Source of the DNA: Axinella damicornis
Taxonomy: Eukaryota; Porifera; Demospongiae; Axinellida; Axinellidae
Assembly: GCA_963931865.1 (NCBI GenBank)
Contig: OZ007508.1
Coordinates: 2,914,081-2,978,080 of the forward strand
Length of the DNA: 64,000 nt
Direction: 5' to 3'
Positions 10,441 to 22,879 of this stretch are shown here, in pieces. Each line of letters opens with the position of its first letter. Position 1 is the first letter of the stretch. The notes below the pieces were generated by a model. The model saw only the letters and a program-made list of their open reading frames with translations. It did no database searches and had not been told where the DNA came from. The position numbers and the translations under genes were made by a program.

Positions 10441-13006
10441 CGTTTGAAAGTTAATGGCAGTCTGCTACAGTGGAAAGGCTGCCATATGCAAACAGCATGA
10501 TGGCTTATGGTACCCATAGATATTGTACTTCAAACGTATAATATCTCAAACACAGAGGTCATTACTGTGGCAACCGTGTTCACAGTTGCTGGCATGGTTA
10601 TATTATATAGCTACCTGACAAACAGCTATAAAATGTACACAACAGACATGTTGTTGTGGCCCAGAAGGGCCATTCGAAACTCGGCATTCTTTTCACACTT
10701 CCAAATTCTCACTTTCAACTTCACCTTTCCAAATTGAAGCTGTTACTCAGTTGCGTGCGCGTGCACATATGATCTTATATTATTTTATCGTCTATGTATA
10801 TAGTATATTTCTACAGAGAGATAGAGTAGTGGTGATGCGTACATATATACTCTGCACAGAGTGAAATGAGGTGGATCTAGACTTAGTCTATAGTAGTGAA
10901 CACGTCATTCATATATATGATGTACCGGTATTGAGAAGATGTCCAGAGACGCTGACTGTCAACATTGGTGTGTCAGAGTAAGGAGTTAAGCTAGACTCAT
11001 GCAGACACAGTGAGGGAGGTGAGACCTAGCATATCTATGTCTGAAGAGACAAATGACGTGTGCTGTGCTGTGCTAATGCAAACAGAGTTGAGAGATCATC
11101 AGACCTCTGGAAAAGACCTGCCCTGTGCCATATACTGCTCACATAGCTGAAGCACTGTGTATGGGTATCCAATAAATTTCATGCTGGTTTGTGCAGACGG
11201 CAACAGTGCTACGCTTCATTGTCATAAGAATTGTAACTATTGATATGCATGGTTTAACTGGAGGCATGTTAATCAGTTGCAGAGATGGAACAAATGAACT
11301 TCTTGTATTATTACTGCAGATAGAAAGCCTTACTGTTAATAGACCAGGAGATGATGGGGACAGCGCTACTGTTTTGTAGTGATATAATCACATGGAGATA
11401 CCGGCGCCGTTTTCCTGATCTATATTCCACATTCCAGCTAGGTTGCCATGTAGTTACATCAGATCCCCATTGGCAGCAAAGGCTAAAGAATCTCTTTTCT
11501 TGGCATGTCATAGCAAACACATTGCTTATCAGCTACCTTATAAGGTGCATCAGATCATGAAGTTGGCAGGGGTGGATCCAGGAAAACATTTAAGCGGGGG
11601 CTATACCATCTGGCACTGCCAAAGGCAGTGCACAGAGGCATGTAGTGCTGATCCAATCCGCGTGAAGCGCGGAAATTTTTCATCATTAAGTCATCTAGAT
11701 AGGCTCTCGTAGCGCTTTCGAGCTTTTGCACTGCACTCACTGCTTTCTGGTTTCCATGTCATCCGTGAACGTCTTACCCTCGACGTGGAAAGGTAAATAT
11801 GACTAGTCGTGAAACCAATGTCATGCAGAGTCCGACGAAGTTTCGCCATAAAACACGAGGTCTAAACTGACTCGGAACCGTTTTCGTCCCCAGCATGTGT
11901 TGACTCTGTATCTGATTCACTCTGACTGTCACAAGCTGTTTACCATTGGAAAAAGTCCAGCACTGAGCTTCCTTTCAACTTCTTTGTTGCTGGTTCCAAC
12001 ACTGTAGGTCGGGTCCATGTGTAAACAAGGGGTGTGGTCACAACTGGAAGGTGGGGGCTACAGCCCCCTGTAGTTTCACACTAGGCCCACCCTTTTCGGT
12101 TGCGTGAAGAACTTTGAATACAGAGGGTCTAGCCGGAGGGTATGTATCATGTGTGTGACGTGAAGGATAGAAAGGTGGTAGAAAGGACTTGATTGAACGT
12201 GGGTGCACTGGGGCTCAGAACAGCTACCAAGTAACTTACCACAAGTATCTATAGCTAGCGGGGGGCGACTGTCATACACACCAAGCATTGAATGTTTAGT
12301 ACGTGAGAAAAGATACTAGGCTCCCCACTTTTCGTACTGCAAGCGACAAAAAGCTGGGTGTGGCCCTGGGAACGAGGCTAGCCTCACCCAGCTGCATCTT
12401 TACCCCGTGCGCATGCGCAGCAGGGGGTAGAGTGATCGGTTTGTGTCTGTCCGTCTGTCCGCAGTCCAAGCGCTGTTTGAGCAGTGAAGGCCTTATTGAA
12501 GGCTTATTTCAGGATAGAAGTGTCAGAATTCAGAAAATACTAGCGTCTACATAACTCACAGACCAGAGATCTACTCGAGAGGCTGAGAAAAGCTGCGTGA
12601 AAGTCGTGCTTCTAATTTATACAATTTGACCACACCCAATTTCTAACATTACTGCCACAACTTACGGTATCTCATTCTGCATGCTGACATCGCTGTATTA
12701 TCCATGAGCTAGCTCATCGTGCATGCAGCGGCTGTATGAATAGGCCTATAGCTGTCAAGTCAAAGTTGCGCGCGGGGTACGTGCTCTGCTGAGCACCTCT
12801 AGTTATTAATATAGAGTGTACAAGTTATAATAATGTGCCAGTCCTAGATGGATGAGTTGTTTTATTTAAGTTCCATCGATTCAAGTTCAACACACATGAC
12901 CCATAATGATTGCACTATCTGTCCATGGATCAAGATATAATCATGAATAGTCAAACAACAACAAAAGATTATATATAATAACCTGGGACTGCTATAATAT
13001 GTTATA
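10441..13006. other. No supported gene
   Basis: I see no exon with recognisable protein content. Contents are low-complexity TATA-rich stretches, a CG-rich block near 11.6-11.7 kb, an inverted GGGGGCTACAGCCCCC motif near 12.05 kb and a CTGGGAACGAGGCTA foldback-family motif near 12.37 kb. The short open frames here lack domain signatures and are not called. Confidence 0.6.
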
Positions 13007-13145
13007 GTTAGACTATGGCCTTGAGTGGTTTATGGGAAAAAACCACGAGAGGCTGTTTATTTAGACCACGAGGCGCAGCCGAGTGGTCTAAATGAACAGC
13101 CTCGAGTGGTTATTTCCCATAAACCACGAAAGGGCATAGTCTAAC
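13007..13145. mobile_element. Foldback MITE
   Basis: Nearly palindromic over 139 bp. GTTAGACTATGGCCT at 13007 pairs with AGGGCATAGTCTAAC ending at 13145. The arms (about 60 bp) continue through TGGTTTATGGGA, CCACGAG and GGCTGTT to a short centre around CGAGGCGCAGCCG. No coding capacity. Confidence 0.8.
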
Positions 13146-13624
13146 TGGCTTAGACTATAGCTACCTGAATTAGAGATCCTTGCACGCTCCAACACTCCAG
13201 AATGCGCTGAGCCATGGTCTAATTTCCATAAATGCTGAGTCATCATGCTCCAATTTCTATAAACCCACAGCTGTTGCACGGCTGCATGGCTTCGGAATAT
13301 AAACCACAGGCGGTGCCTTTGATTTGTATGGCTGCTATAGTCTAAATGTATATGGATGCAATATATGGTGTATAATTTGTACGACTTTGGTTCTGTCTGC
13401 TGCCTTCCATCCTGGTGCCGCATTATGCATTGGTGCTCCAAATACCCAACTATGTACTAACATTAGTTGTCCTATATTGTGTGTCCTGCTTTGTCATGAG
13501 CACAAAACAATGCAATAGTCTGCCATTGGCTTTCCTGCTTTTCTCTTCAAGTTTTGATGAATTAAGTTGCGCCAGGGCCTAAACTGAATTGAAATTTGTA
13601 GCTAGAGAGGCTGAAGCGGCAGTG

Positions 13625-13653
13625 GTAGTCTCGCGCCAGCCCCGCGAGACTAC
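13625..13653. repeat. Mini foldback of the TAGTCTCG family
   Basis: GTAGTCTCGCG and CGCGAGACTAC flank a 7-bp loop. The ends match those of the elements at 53217-53551, 55926-55979 and 62005-62047, so this is a very short member of the same family or a solo terminal remnant. Confidence 0.65.
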
Positions 13654-14101
13654 GGCAGTGGAGGGTGGCAAACTTACAAGCTAGGGTTTTAGGAGACACA
13701 TGCACCTCACGACAGTACTATGTCCTATGATCTCTCTACATACAACATTGGATCTTGTCCATGAGGACTCACACTCAGGTCTGATTTCAAGACTGGCTGG
13801 CATGGAAAGCCAACTGTGAAGGCTGCAACGCATGACTACATGCATAGCAACCAAACTCTATAACTTCACAGTCCAGTATATATAGCTAGCATTTGCCGTG
13901 ATCAGGCTCACCCCACAATGTTCTGCTAACACTAGAACTAAGAGCAAAGTGATATAATTATATTAATTTATGTTGTAATAATTATTGTGTTGCCCTGTTG
14001 TCATTCTTTATCTGTATTATTCTCCCATTGTCTTGGGTATGCATTATCATTAGCAGTAACTGCTAGTTGTGTATCCTATGCTGTTGCATAAACTTTCATA
14101 G

Positions 14102-14270
14102 AAAAAAAAAAAAAAAAAAAAAAAAACACTGTATTGTTACGAAACCGCGCTTCGCGCGGTTTATCCACCCTTCGCTTACCTCTGAAGAATCAGCCGCTGG
14201 GCGGCCTCTGACATTAATTGTGACCGATGGCCGCTCCGCCCTCGAGGAGCTTCCGACGGGCCTGTAATAT
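14102..14270. other. Poly-A tract and GC-rich hairpin block
   Basis: A 25-bp poly-A run (14102-14126) is followed by a GC-rich block with the hairpin AAACCGCGCTTCGCGCGGTTT near 14142-14162. A poly-A next to compact GC-rich sequence would suit a retroposed fragment on the plus strand, but no source gene was recognised. Sequence from 14271 to 15888 shows nothing I can name. Confidence 0.4.
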
Positions 14271-15902
14271 AAAGAGATTCCAAAATTTCCCACTATTTGG
14301 CAGTAGTGTCAAGCGTACTACGTATAGCAACAGTGCGGGATGTAGCAAAAGGTATCGCTGCATTTTATAGTGCCATATTTATACTATTACTAAAACGCAC
14401 CGAAGATTGACCTTGGTGACTTGCTGGACGTCAAACTAGTAAGACAATCTTGAGAGAGTGACAGCCCTCTTCGGTTTACGTTGACAACTATACGCTGTGC
14501 CTTGAGTTCGGGAAGTAACTGTGCCTCGAGTACCGGAAGTAACAACAATCAAATGATATCCTGTGCACAAAATTAATTTTCGGGCAGGGAAAACTCATCA
14601 TGACGTGCAAGCCTTGTTGGGCTGACAGCCATGATCAAAGCATCACGAATTGTCATGCATTCCATTGATAAGTAAGTATAGTATAATTGTTGGGGGGAAA
14701 TCAGTGTAGTTCGTAGCGCGATTACAAAAGCACAGAAATACTACCAAGTGACTAATCATGCATCCATTTCCTAGATTGTCATGAGCTAAGGCACTCCTTG
14801 AACAACACCTGCAAAGAGAGGGAGCAATGGTTAGGGCCAGGGCCAGTGCTGAATGTGAGTGTGTGTACATGTATTTAAATTAAAGTATGTACTTTCTGCG
14901 GGACCAATATCCATTTCTTATTGTAGTGGGTGGGTGTAGCTATGCATCTATATGAAGTGCATTGGCTATACTAGCCGCAAGGGCTGGGGAAAAAGGTAGC
15001 TGTATACTAGATGCTCATGAATTTGTTACCTAGTACAAATAGTCACAACTGACCTAAAATGGTACCACTTGTACAGCTAACGTAGCCACAAGAATGAACA
15101 GCAGACTTATACACATTCCTCTAACACCATTGCCTGTATTTGAATGAAACATACAAGCTTACAGTCAGCAAGTAAAAGACCGTGCTCAGAATGTACTATA
15201 TATATACCAGGGTTGTTGGTTTTCTATAATGATCCTACCGTGACTCTTAGGAAGTGCGCCAAATGTGCCAAATTAGTCCTTGGCAGCCAACCTTAAACAG
15301 CAAACCATGACTAAAACCGTCCATTATATAGGCTTGTGCAAGTCATTCTGAAAAATCTATAATACCCATTAGATAATTTTATAGCACCTAGCAACAGTCA
15401 CTCCTACCAGATCTGACAATGAATCACTAATATTCAATTACATCCTTGAGATTCAGAATGAGTCCTGGCTGTAATTGGTGACGAATTTGGACAAAGCCCT
15501 TCCTTAAATATATAGCACAGCTGGCACCAGACGTCCAGGGCCACACAGCAATCTACTAAATGAAAAGTGGTACAATGAACATTCTTTACTGCCTGATTTT
15601 CAGGTGGTAAGGATTAGCTATCTAAGGTTGACTGCCAAGTCCAATCCCATATCATTCAATGCAATTTGGCATACTGCAAGAAAATGCCTAGAAAGATCAC
15701 TATAGAAACGCATAATCCTGGTATCCAGAATATACTGTGGATGAGATTAATTAACCCTTTAACTATGGAATTCTTTCCATAAAGACAACACATTAAACGC
15801 ACACCACCTTCGTAGGTGCTCCTCTCCCACACTGTCCTATAAACGCTATAGGGTCTAAATGATGTCTATAGTAGAGTGGTATTAAAGGCTAATAGGGAAG
15901 GA

Positions 15903-16010
15903 ACGTAGGAGTGATAGTATAAAACAGTTCAGTATACAACCAATATGACTGAAAGAGATAATTATGTAGGGGTGTTGTATACTGAAATGTTTTAAGCTAT
16001 CATCCCTATG
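15903..16010. repeat. Imperfect inverted repeat related to the 34.7-kb hairpin
   Basis: Arms of about 38 bp (15903-15941 and 15972-16010) pair through TATAAAACAGTTCAGTATAC and GTATACTGAAATGTTTTAAG. The stretch TGTAGGGGTG, then TTGTATACT and ATCATCCCT, also occurs in the right arm of the perfect inverted repeat at 34721-34993. The two look like members of one foldback family. Confidence 0.55.
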
Positions 16011-16748
16011 TATCATGCTCAATTGCGTTGAGGTTTGCCATCTACTACAAAGCAGCAGAAGTCTGCCCTCACATGCAGTAGTCTATGCATGAATTGTAAA
16101 CACATGTAGCTAATACACTTGCAGCACTGGCTGATGAAAGACTGACTCACGACATCTGCATGTTGAGAAGCATCATGCAAGTCAACCCTTTTGTGGATGG
16201 ATCGATGACCAAATTTAAACTATACGTACCGGTTTCCCCTCATAACTTAATGTCGGAGCTTGCTGCTCAGATGTACACGTATTCATTTGGTACACTTTGG
16301 CACTCTACAAGTAATTGTTGTCCAAGATTCTCGTCTGACTCTCAGCACACAAGTGAGCACCCAGTGACACACCTGATTGCACGCATGCATGCACGCATGT
16401 ACACACACACATGCACACACACACAGACACACACGCACAGTCATACAAACAATAGAGCTTATATAATCGACACTGTGTCAGTCAGCATTCTTTCTCTTAG
16501 TACAGTGTATGTGGTGTGAGTTGTCACTCCTTGAATAATTATACGGATCACAATTGGGAACTGTAAGTGTTAAAACACCAATGTTATTAAATCAAATCTG
16601 TGGTGGTAGCAAAATTCCATCGGTAAAATTCAGCTGGTACAAGTCTAAACAACAACACTAAAATCAAGAAAGTTGAGTTTGATAAACTATGCATCACTAA
16701 TAGCATTTTATAAGCAGTCACAGTTGGGAACTTTGCTTGTCCATGCAT

Positions 16749-17049
16749 TTATATGTAATAATCGGCTTCTTCGTACGTATTGTCCGGTTGTTCTGCAGGG
16801 ATGGTTTCATAGATCCCGCTGCTCGCCTGGTCGTCAGGCCGTACAACCTGAGTATACGGTGGAGGTGGGTCCCTGTTTCGGATACTGTCCATTGTTTCGT
16901 ATCCATGTGGGTAATCCTTCTGCAAGGTACCACTCAAAGCATTTTGATTTGCTATCGTGAATGAAGAGGTCCCCAACACACTCATCTCGTGAGCTGTTCC
17001 TCGGATGGTATCATATGCTTCATTGTAGGCCATCGGTACATTTGCCATG
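16749..17049 (-). other. Receptor cytoplasmic tail exon
   Basis: Terminal coding exon, stop TAA at 16749-16751, acceptor CAATACAG. The tail of about 100 aa is tyrosine- and proline-rich. YETM fits the YxxM consensus for PI3K SH2 binding. YDTI, YETI and YTQV are YxxI/V sites. PPPPY contains a PPxY WW-domain ligand. Close acidic tyrosines (TYEEADYYI) end the protein. These suggest phosphotyrosine signalling or endocytic sorting; no strict ITIM spacing is seen. Confidence 0.82.
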
Positions 17050-20000
17050 CTGTATTGCATAAGAATAATATATTAAGACATTATCAAACAGTAACCATAG
17101 CTACGTATACGTATGTAAGTAAGGACATAATGGAGCCAGAAAACCTGCTACCGTATATCTTCTAAAAATTCGGCAGGTTTTTATTAACTATTCATAAGCT
17201 TTGCTGAAATAATTAGAAGTAAAATCACAGAATTTGTACCAAAATGCAGAAGTGCTACCCGCGGTCGGTCGGTCGAGTTTTTTTCCACCGCGGCTCGACA
17301 TTCAAGTCTCAAGATCGAGCAGCTATACCAGCAGAGCGAGGTACATAGTCTTTCCTCTTGGTACAGACTGTGACACTCCATACATGTACTTTCGACTAGC
17401 ACCGGTCCTGTGTCGGCCCGAATTGTCGGTGTACGAAGCGCTCAGTAAGATACAAACAAACACTTGCATTATGGCCTACAGGATGACATACCTAAGGTAG
17501 GATACTCTGGTACAGCATGAATGAAGGTCACATCACCATGATGACACTAAAGTCAGTATCATGCTTTGTTACACTTCCCAGGCTGGGTGCAATTTTCATA
17601 TTTTGCATTGTCGTTGCATGTTCCTTCCCCTCCTTCCGCTCTCAAGGCCATTACATGCTCCATGTTTTCATGCATAGTGGTCAACTTGGTTTGGAGATTT
17701 ATTATACAGGGAAATCCTACCTTAAAAGGAAGCCACATCATCAATAGACCTTATTCTGCTAAAATGAAATTCCAGGTTTCTGTTGCTATGACAACAACAT
17801 CCCCTTAGGTTTCAATGGGGGAAATCCTGAATTTTTGGAGGCCATAACTTGGACACTGTATATCCCATTTACTTCAACTCTGGGATGCAGCCTATCTGCA
17901 TGATGGGTACAACGAGTTGTTGTCATAGCAACAGAAACCTGGAATTTCATTTTACCTGAATATGGTCTATAGGCAAGAAAAGCACTTCCTCAAAGTTGTA
18001 ATCACAGCTCGTTAAAATATTCCCACACAGGACCACCAGGCAACGATGCACTACATATACTACATGCATACATGATGTAATATTGTTCAATCTGACAATA
18101 TTGTAAGCAACAACATTCTTTTATTCCTTCTAGAAAAAAATCAATGTGATATTGACAGTCATAGGTTTTTGTATGGGCATGCCATATAAATGTACTTTCA
18201 TCTTAGAAGCCTTCGAGCAATGCCACATCAGCAGCTCATATGGTTTCAAATCAGAGAACCCTGCAGAGCATGCACAGGGTCATTTTTGCAACTAGGGGCT
18301 TCTGCAAGTCACTCTGTACCAGTGGTGTCTTCCCCATGCCAACTTCCCATTCGATAATGATCCTACTAGAACAACGAAATTCCAACAACCATCACACTAG
18401 TGGTGACTTGTGGTGTGAGTTCACTAGCTGTTGGATTGTACTTGTTGTACTGGTAACCTACCTTCCTTTCTTCCTTTTCATCACACACACACAAATAATG
18501 GTAGTCATGACAGCAATGGCTGCAATGATAAGCCCTCCAGCTACTGCTGCTGAAGATACCAAAATAGGTACACTGTCACTAGTATCCGGTGAGATAGAAA
18601 CAGCTGTGTAGAGATAAGGATACATATGTATGAACAATAACATTAGGCACACTTTGTTATCAAATGCATGTTTGCTTCCAGTGGAAATATACATATTTCC
18701 ACTGGAAGCAAACGTGCACTTGATAACAGTACGTGTGCTTATGTATACATAAGCACACGTACACACAGCAGTATAGCTTACACGAGCAAGTGAGTGCAAC
18801 CCCAGACCACAATCCATCAGCCCGGCAGGTGCGAGGATTTATGTGAGTGCTGTCTTCCATCATGAGCATGTAGCCTGGATCACAGCTGTAGTTGGCTCTC
18901 TGTCCAACTGTGGTTCCCCTGGGATGGCTAACTTGACCATTGGCTGGGTTAGACAGCGTGCCACAATCCACAGCTGTTGATGGAAAGGACATTTCATATT
19001 AGAACACATCAGCTGTAGCTAGCAGGGCCGTAGAAACGTACGTCGACAAGAGGGTTCACTCCCAGACCACATTCTAGTAGCTTGGCACATGCGGGTGGCG
19101 TCTCCCATCAGGATATAGCCATCGTCACAGGTATAGGTGGCTATTTCTCCATCTGTTATGCCAGCAGTGGGATTAACTTGGCCATGTGTTGGGGTGTTCA
19201 AAGGGTCACAGTAGTTCACATCTATAATCAATGGGATGATATTGATTTTTAACACAGCTGCATGTTGTTGATATTAAAGAGCTGACTCACTGATGCAGCT
19301 AGGTACACTTCCTGTCCACGCTCCTGTAGCTTGACAAGTACGATTGCTGTCTCCCATCAGACTGTAGCCTGGGTTACAGGTGTAGGTAGCAGTCTGGCCA
19401 AAAGCATTTCCACCGGCACTGCTAACTTGGCCATTAGTCGGGTTGGTCAGAGTGCCACAGCTCCCAGCTACGGAAAGGAACACACACTGTTTAGCTATTA
19501 TTATAGATGCTTGCTACGTATACTCAAGTTGGTGTTGTTACTGTTGTGGCTTACATTGACAGGTGGGGTTTCTCCCGGACCATGTACCATTTGCTTGACA
19601 AGTGCGAAGAGTCTCTCCCACTGGGGTGTAGCCTAAATCACAGGTGTAGGTAGCTGCCTCTCCGAATGTGGTTCCAGAAGTGTGACTAACATGGCCATTA
19701 GTTGGGTCACTGAGAGCACTACAGTCCACAGCTGTTGAAAGGGAATCCATGCAACATTAAGATTTGCATTTCAAAGTTCTTTGTTACCACTTACGTTGAC
19801 AAGTGGGTGCAATACCAGACCAGGTTGCATTAGGTTGACACATGCGAACACGCTCTCCTGTCAGATTGTAGCCTAGATCACAGCTGTAGGTAGCTGTTTG
19901 TCCACTGGGGTGACTGACTTGGCCATTGGCCGGGCCACTCAGAGTGCCACAGTCCACCACTATTGAACAGAATCACGGTATAGTAACGTGGTGATATTCA

Positions 20001-22834
20001 AGTTTCAAAACACTGCAACATACATTGGCAAGTGGGTTCATTCCCAGACCATGCCCCTGTCGCTTGACACATGCGAGTGATGTCTCCCGTCTGGATATAG
20101 CCTTCATCACAGGTGTAGGTGGCTGTCTGTCCAAACGTGGTTCCACTGGGGTGACTGACTTGGCCATTGCCTGGATCATTCAGAGTGCCACAGTCCACAG
20201 CTGTTGAATTGAGTCAGGATATAGCTAGTAACACAACTGCAGATTTGAACTACTTGAGAGAGAGTTCAATAATAATGCTTTGAATTGCTGTTGCTAATGG
20301 GAAAAACCAACAGTCTACTTACGTTCACATGTTGGAGCACTCCCAGACCACGTTCCATTAGTCTGACACACACGAGTACCACTTCCATTGAGCTCGTAGC
20401 CACTATCACAGGTGTAATGTGCTGTGGTGCTTTCATTTCCAGAGTAGCTGATGCGGCCATTAGGCGGATCACTGAGGGTGCTACAGTTTGAAACTGTTGT
20501 AAGAAAAGGGCCATAAACACAGCAACAGTGGTCATCATAATTGGTTGCTATGCCAACATGAGGTAGCTCATTTTGTTGGTTTTGGTTACTTGATCTGTAC
20601 AATGTTACTGGTACCATCCATATCAAGTTACAGCTGCAAGTGTAAGGTTTTAAATATATATATACACACATTTCTGTGTCCCTTGGCTACGCACCTGAAA
20701 CCTCAAAGCTAGCACTGGCATTTGCAGCCTGGTTGCTAGCATCACAGCTGTACTGGCCACTGTCGAGTGTCTCAAAACTGCATATCTCCAGGATGGTTTT
20801 ATTGAAGGATAAACCTCCCTCAGTCACTTCGCTTTCATAGATCATAACTCTGGAGTCATTCATCAGCCTTTCTCCCTCCCGACTCCAGCCCACGAATGGA
20901 GATGGCTCCCCATAAGCTACACAGGCCAGCAGCAGGGTGCTGTTAATACCAACTACTATGTCCTCTGGGGTGACAACAATCTGCACAGGTACCGCTGCAG
21001 AACAAACACACAAAGGTAGATGTAATAAGGTAAATCAAACACATGAATGCAGCCCTTGCAAATACACTATGTATATATTTAAGTCTTCAACATGATTGTG
21101 TGCTACATGCTTCATCCTTTTTTACAGATGCACTCACAACTGCATATGTACATACCTTGATCACGCACTGAAAGCTGGAACCTAGCTGTTTGGTTGCTGA
21201 ATTCATTCCGTGATGTGCAGCTATACTCCCCACTCATCCTTGGCTCCATGTTGCAGACTTCCAGAATGGACTTGACAAAACGCAATCCACTCTCACTCAG
21301 AGTGTCCTCAAATATCGTGATCTGGGAGGAGTTCATCAGCAACTCATTGCTACTGTTGGTCCAGAAGACGGACGGGAGTGGGTCACCATATCCAACACAG
21401 CTCAGCGTGACTGTGTCACCTGCGGAGACCTCGCTCAGGTCCCCAGGACTTATGACAATCCTGGCAGGATCTGCACCAAAGACACCACATGCTGAAAACA
21501 CCAAACATCACATGCCACTACTATGACACTGGATTTCCTGGCTAAGAACCAGTATGATGTGTACCTACAAATGGAGACTATATACAGTGTATGTACTGTG
21601 CTACTTAATATCTCTTCAGTTCTCTTGACAATGTACAAACGCATCCATCTCAACCGTAGATATCTAGCATAATATCAATTGTCTTGTCATCTTAACGCCC
21701 CTCCTTACCAAATCTGAGAGCCGTCACAGATAGCTCAAATGTGGCACTGTCATTCATTTGGGTACCACCTACACTCTGTATGCTACAGCTGTACTGCCCA
21801 CCGTCCGCATCCTGAGTGGCACAGAGCTCCAGGATCGACTTGACAAACGTGAACCCGCTCTCCGTGGCTTGATTTTCAAAGATCGTAACCCTAGTGTTGT
21901 TCACAAGCACAACACCTTCCTTGCTCCAGGTAACAGATGGAACCTGTGGACGGCCGTAGCCCACACAAGCCAATACCACAGTGCTACCTGCATCAGCTGT
22001 CAGGTTGTTTGGTGAGATGACAATTTGAACTTGTCCAGCTGTAGGATTGAGCAGAAGTGGAGTTCAGTTGGTTTTAATTTGAAACCATGCCCGTTCTGTA
22101 AGTCCGAGGTTCATACACATGCAGTACCCAGTCAGTCTCTTGGCCAGCCAGTGGAGTTCAGTTTGTATAATTATGAAACCATGCCCGCTCTGTAAGTCCA
22201 AGGCTCATACACATGCAGTACCAAGGCAGTCTCTGGACTTCAGCATTGTGGATGCTTTAGTTTATTGTATAGCTCTACTGACAGGAAATACCACCATGCA
22301 CACTAACAAATTCAATTAGAGACAAAGAATCCATGATATTCGAAAACCTTTGAAGTACTATAATTATGGAGCAGATACTGCATACATACCATTAGTCCAT
22401 GCAGTAGCTAATAATCATATACTGAGCTTACCTTCAGTGTTCACCTGCAGGTCAAAGTCAGCACTTTCAAATCCAAGAGTGTTGTTTGCACTACAGCTAT
22501 ACTGTCCGATGTCAGCCACACTTGTGCTACAAATCTCCAGAATCGACTTGATGAATGTAAGCCCACTTTCAGTCACTCTCTCCTCGTAAATTTGGATCCG
22601 AGACCCGTTGGCCAGTTCAACACCATCCTTTCTCCAAGAGAGGTAAGGCGGTGGGTCACCATATGCTACACAGCCCACTGTGATGGTGTCACCACTATCA
22701 ACTTCAGTCACATTTCTGGGGTGGATCACAATCTGAGCTTGGGCTGGGATAATGAAATTGAAAGAAGAAAACTTTCAGTATGTAGGAATCACTTAGATCC
22801 TCCACTATATCTCTTCTTCAATTTCACATACAAG

Positions 22835-22879
<45 letters not shown>

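Larger units (their letters stand above)
16132..18842. repeat. Segmental duplication, copy 1
   Basis: Collinear with 60995-63302 at high identity, including introns and 3' flank. It spans the receptor's cytoplasmic-tail exon, the intron with a 227-bp foldback element, the transmembrane exon and the end of the last CCP exon. Copy 1 carries the full-length gene, so it is taken as the source. A CA microsatellite at about 16396-16440 lies within it. Confidence 0.9.

Noticed and set aside
14133..14170. Possible tRNA or structured RNA gene
   Set aside because: Only one short hairpin (CCGCGC/GCGCGG); no cloverleaf or internal promoter boxes could be laid out.
17184..17500. Extra exon between the receptor membrane and tail exons
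   Set aside because: Not conserved in the duplicated copy, and the membrane exon (phase 2) already joins the tail exon perfectly.
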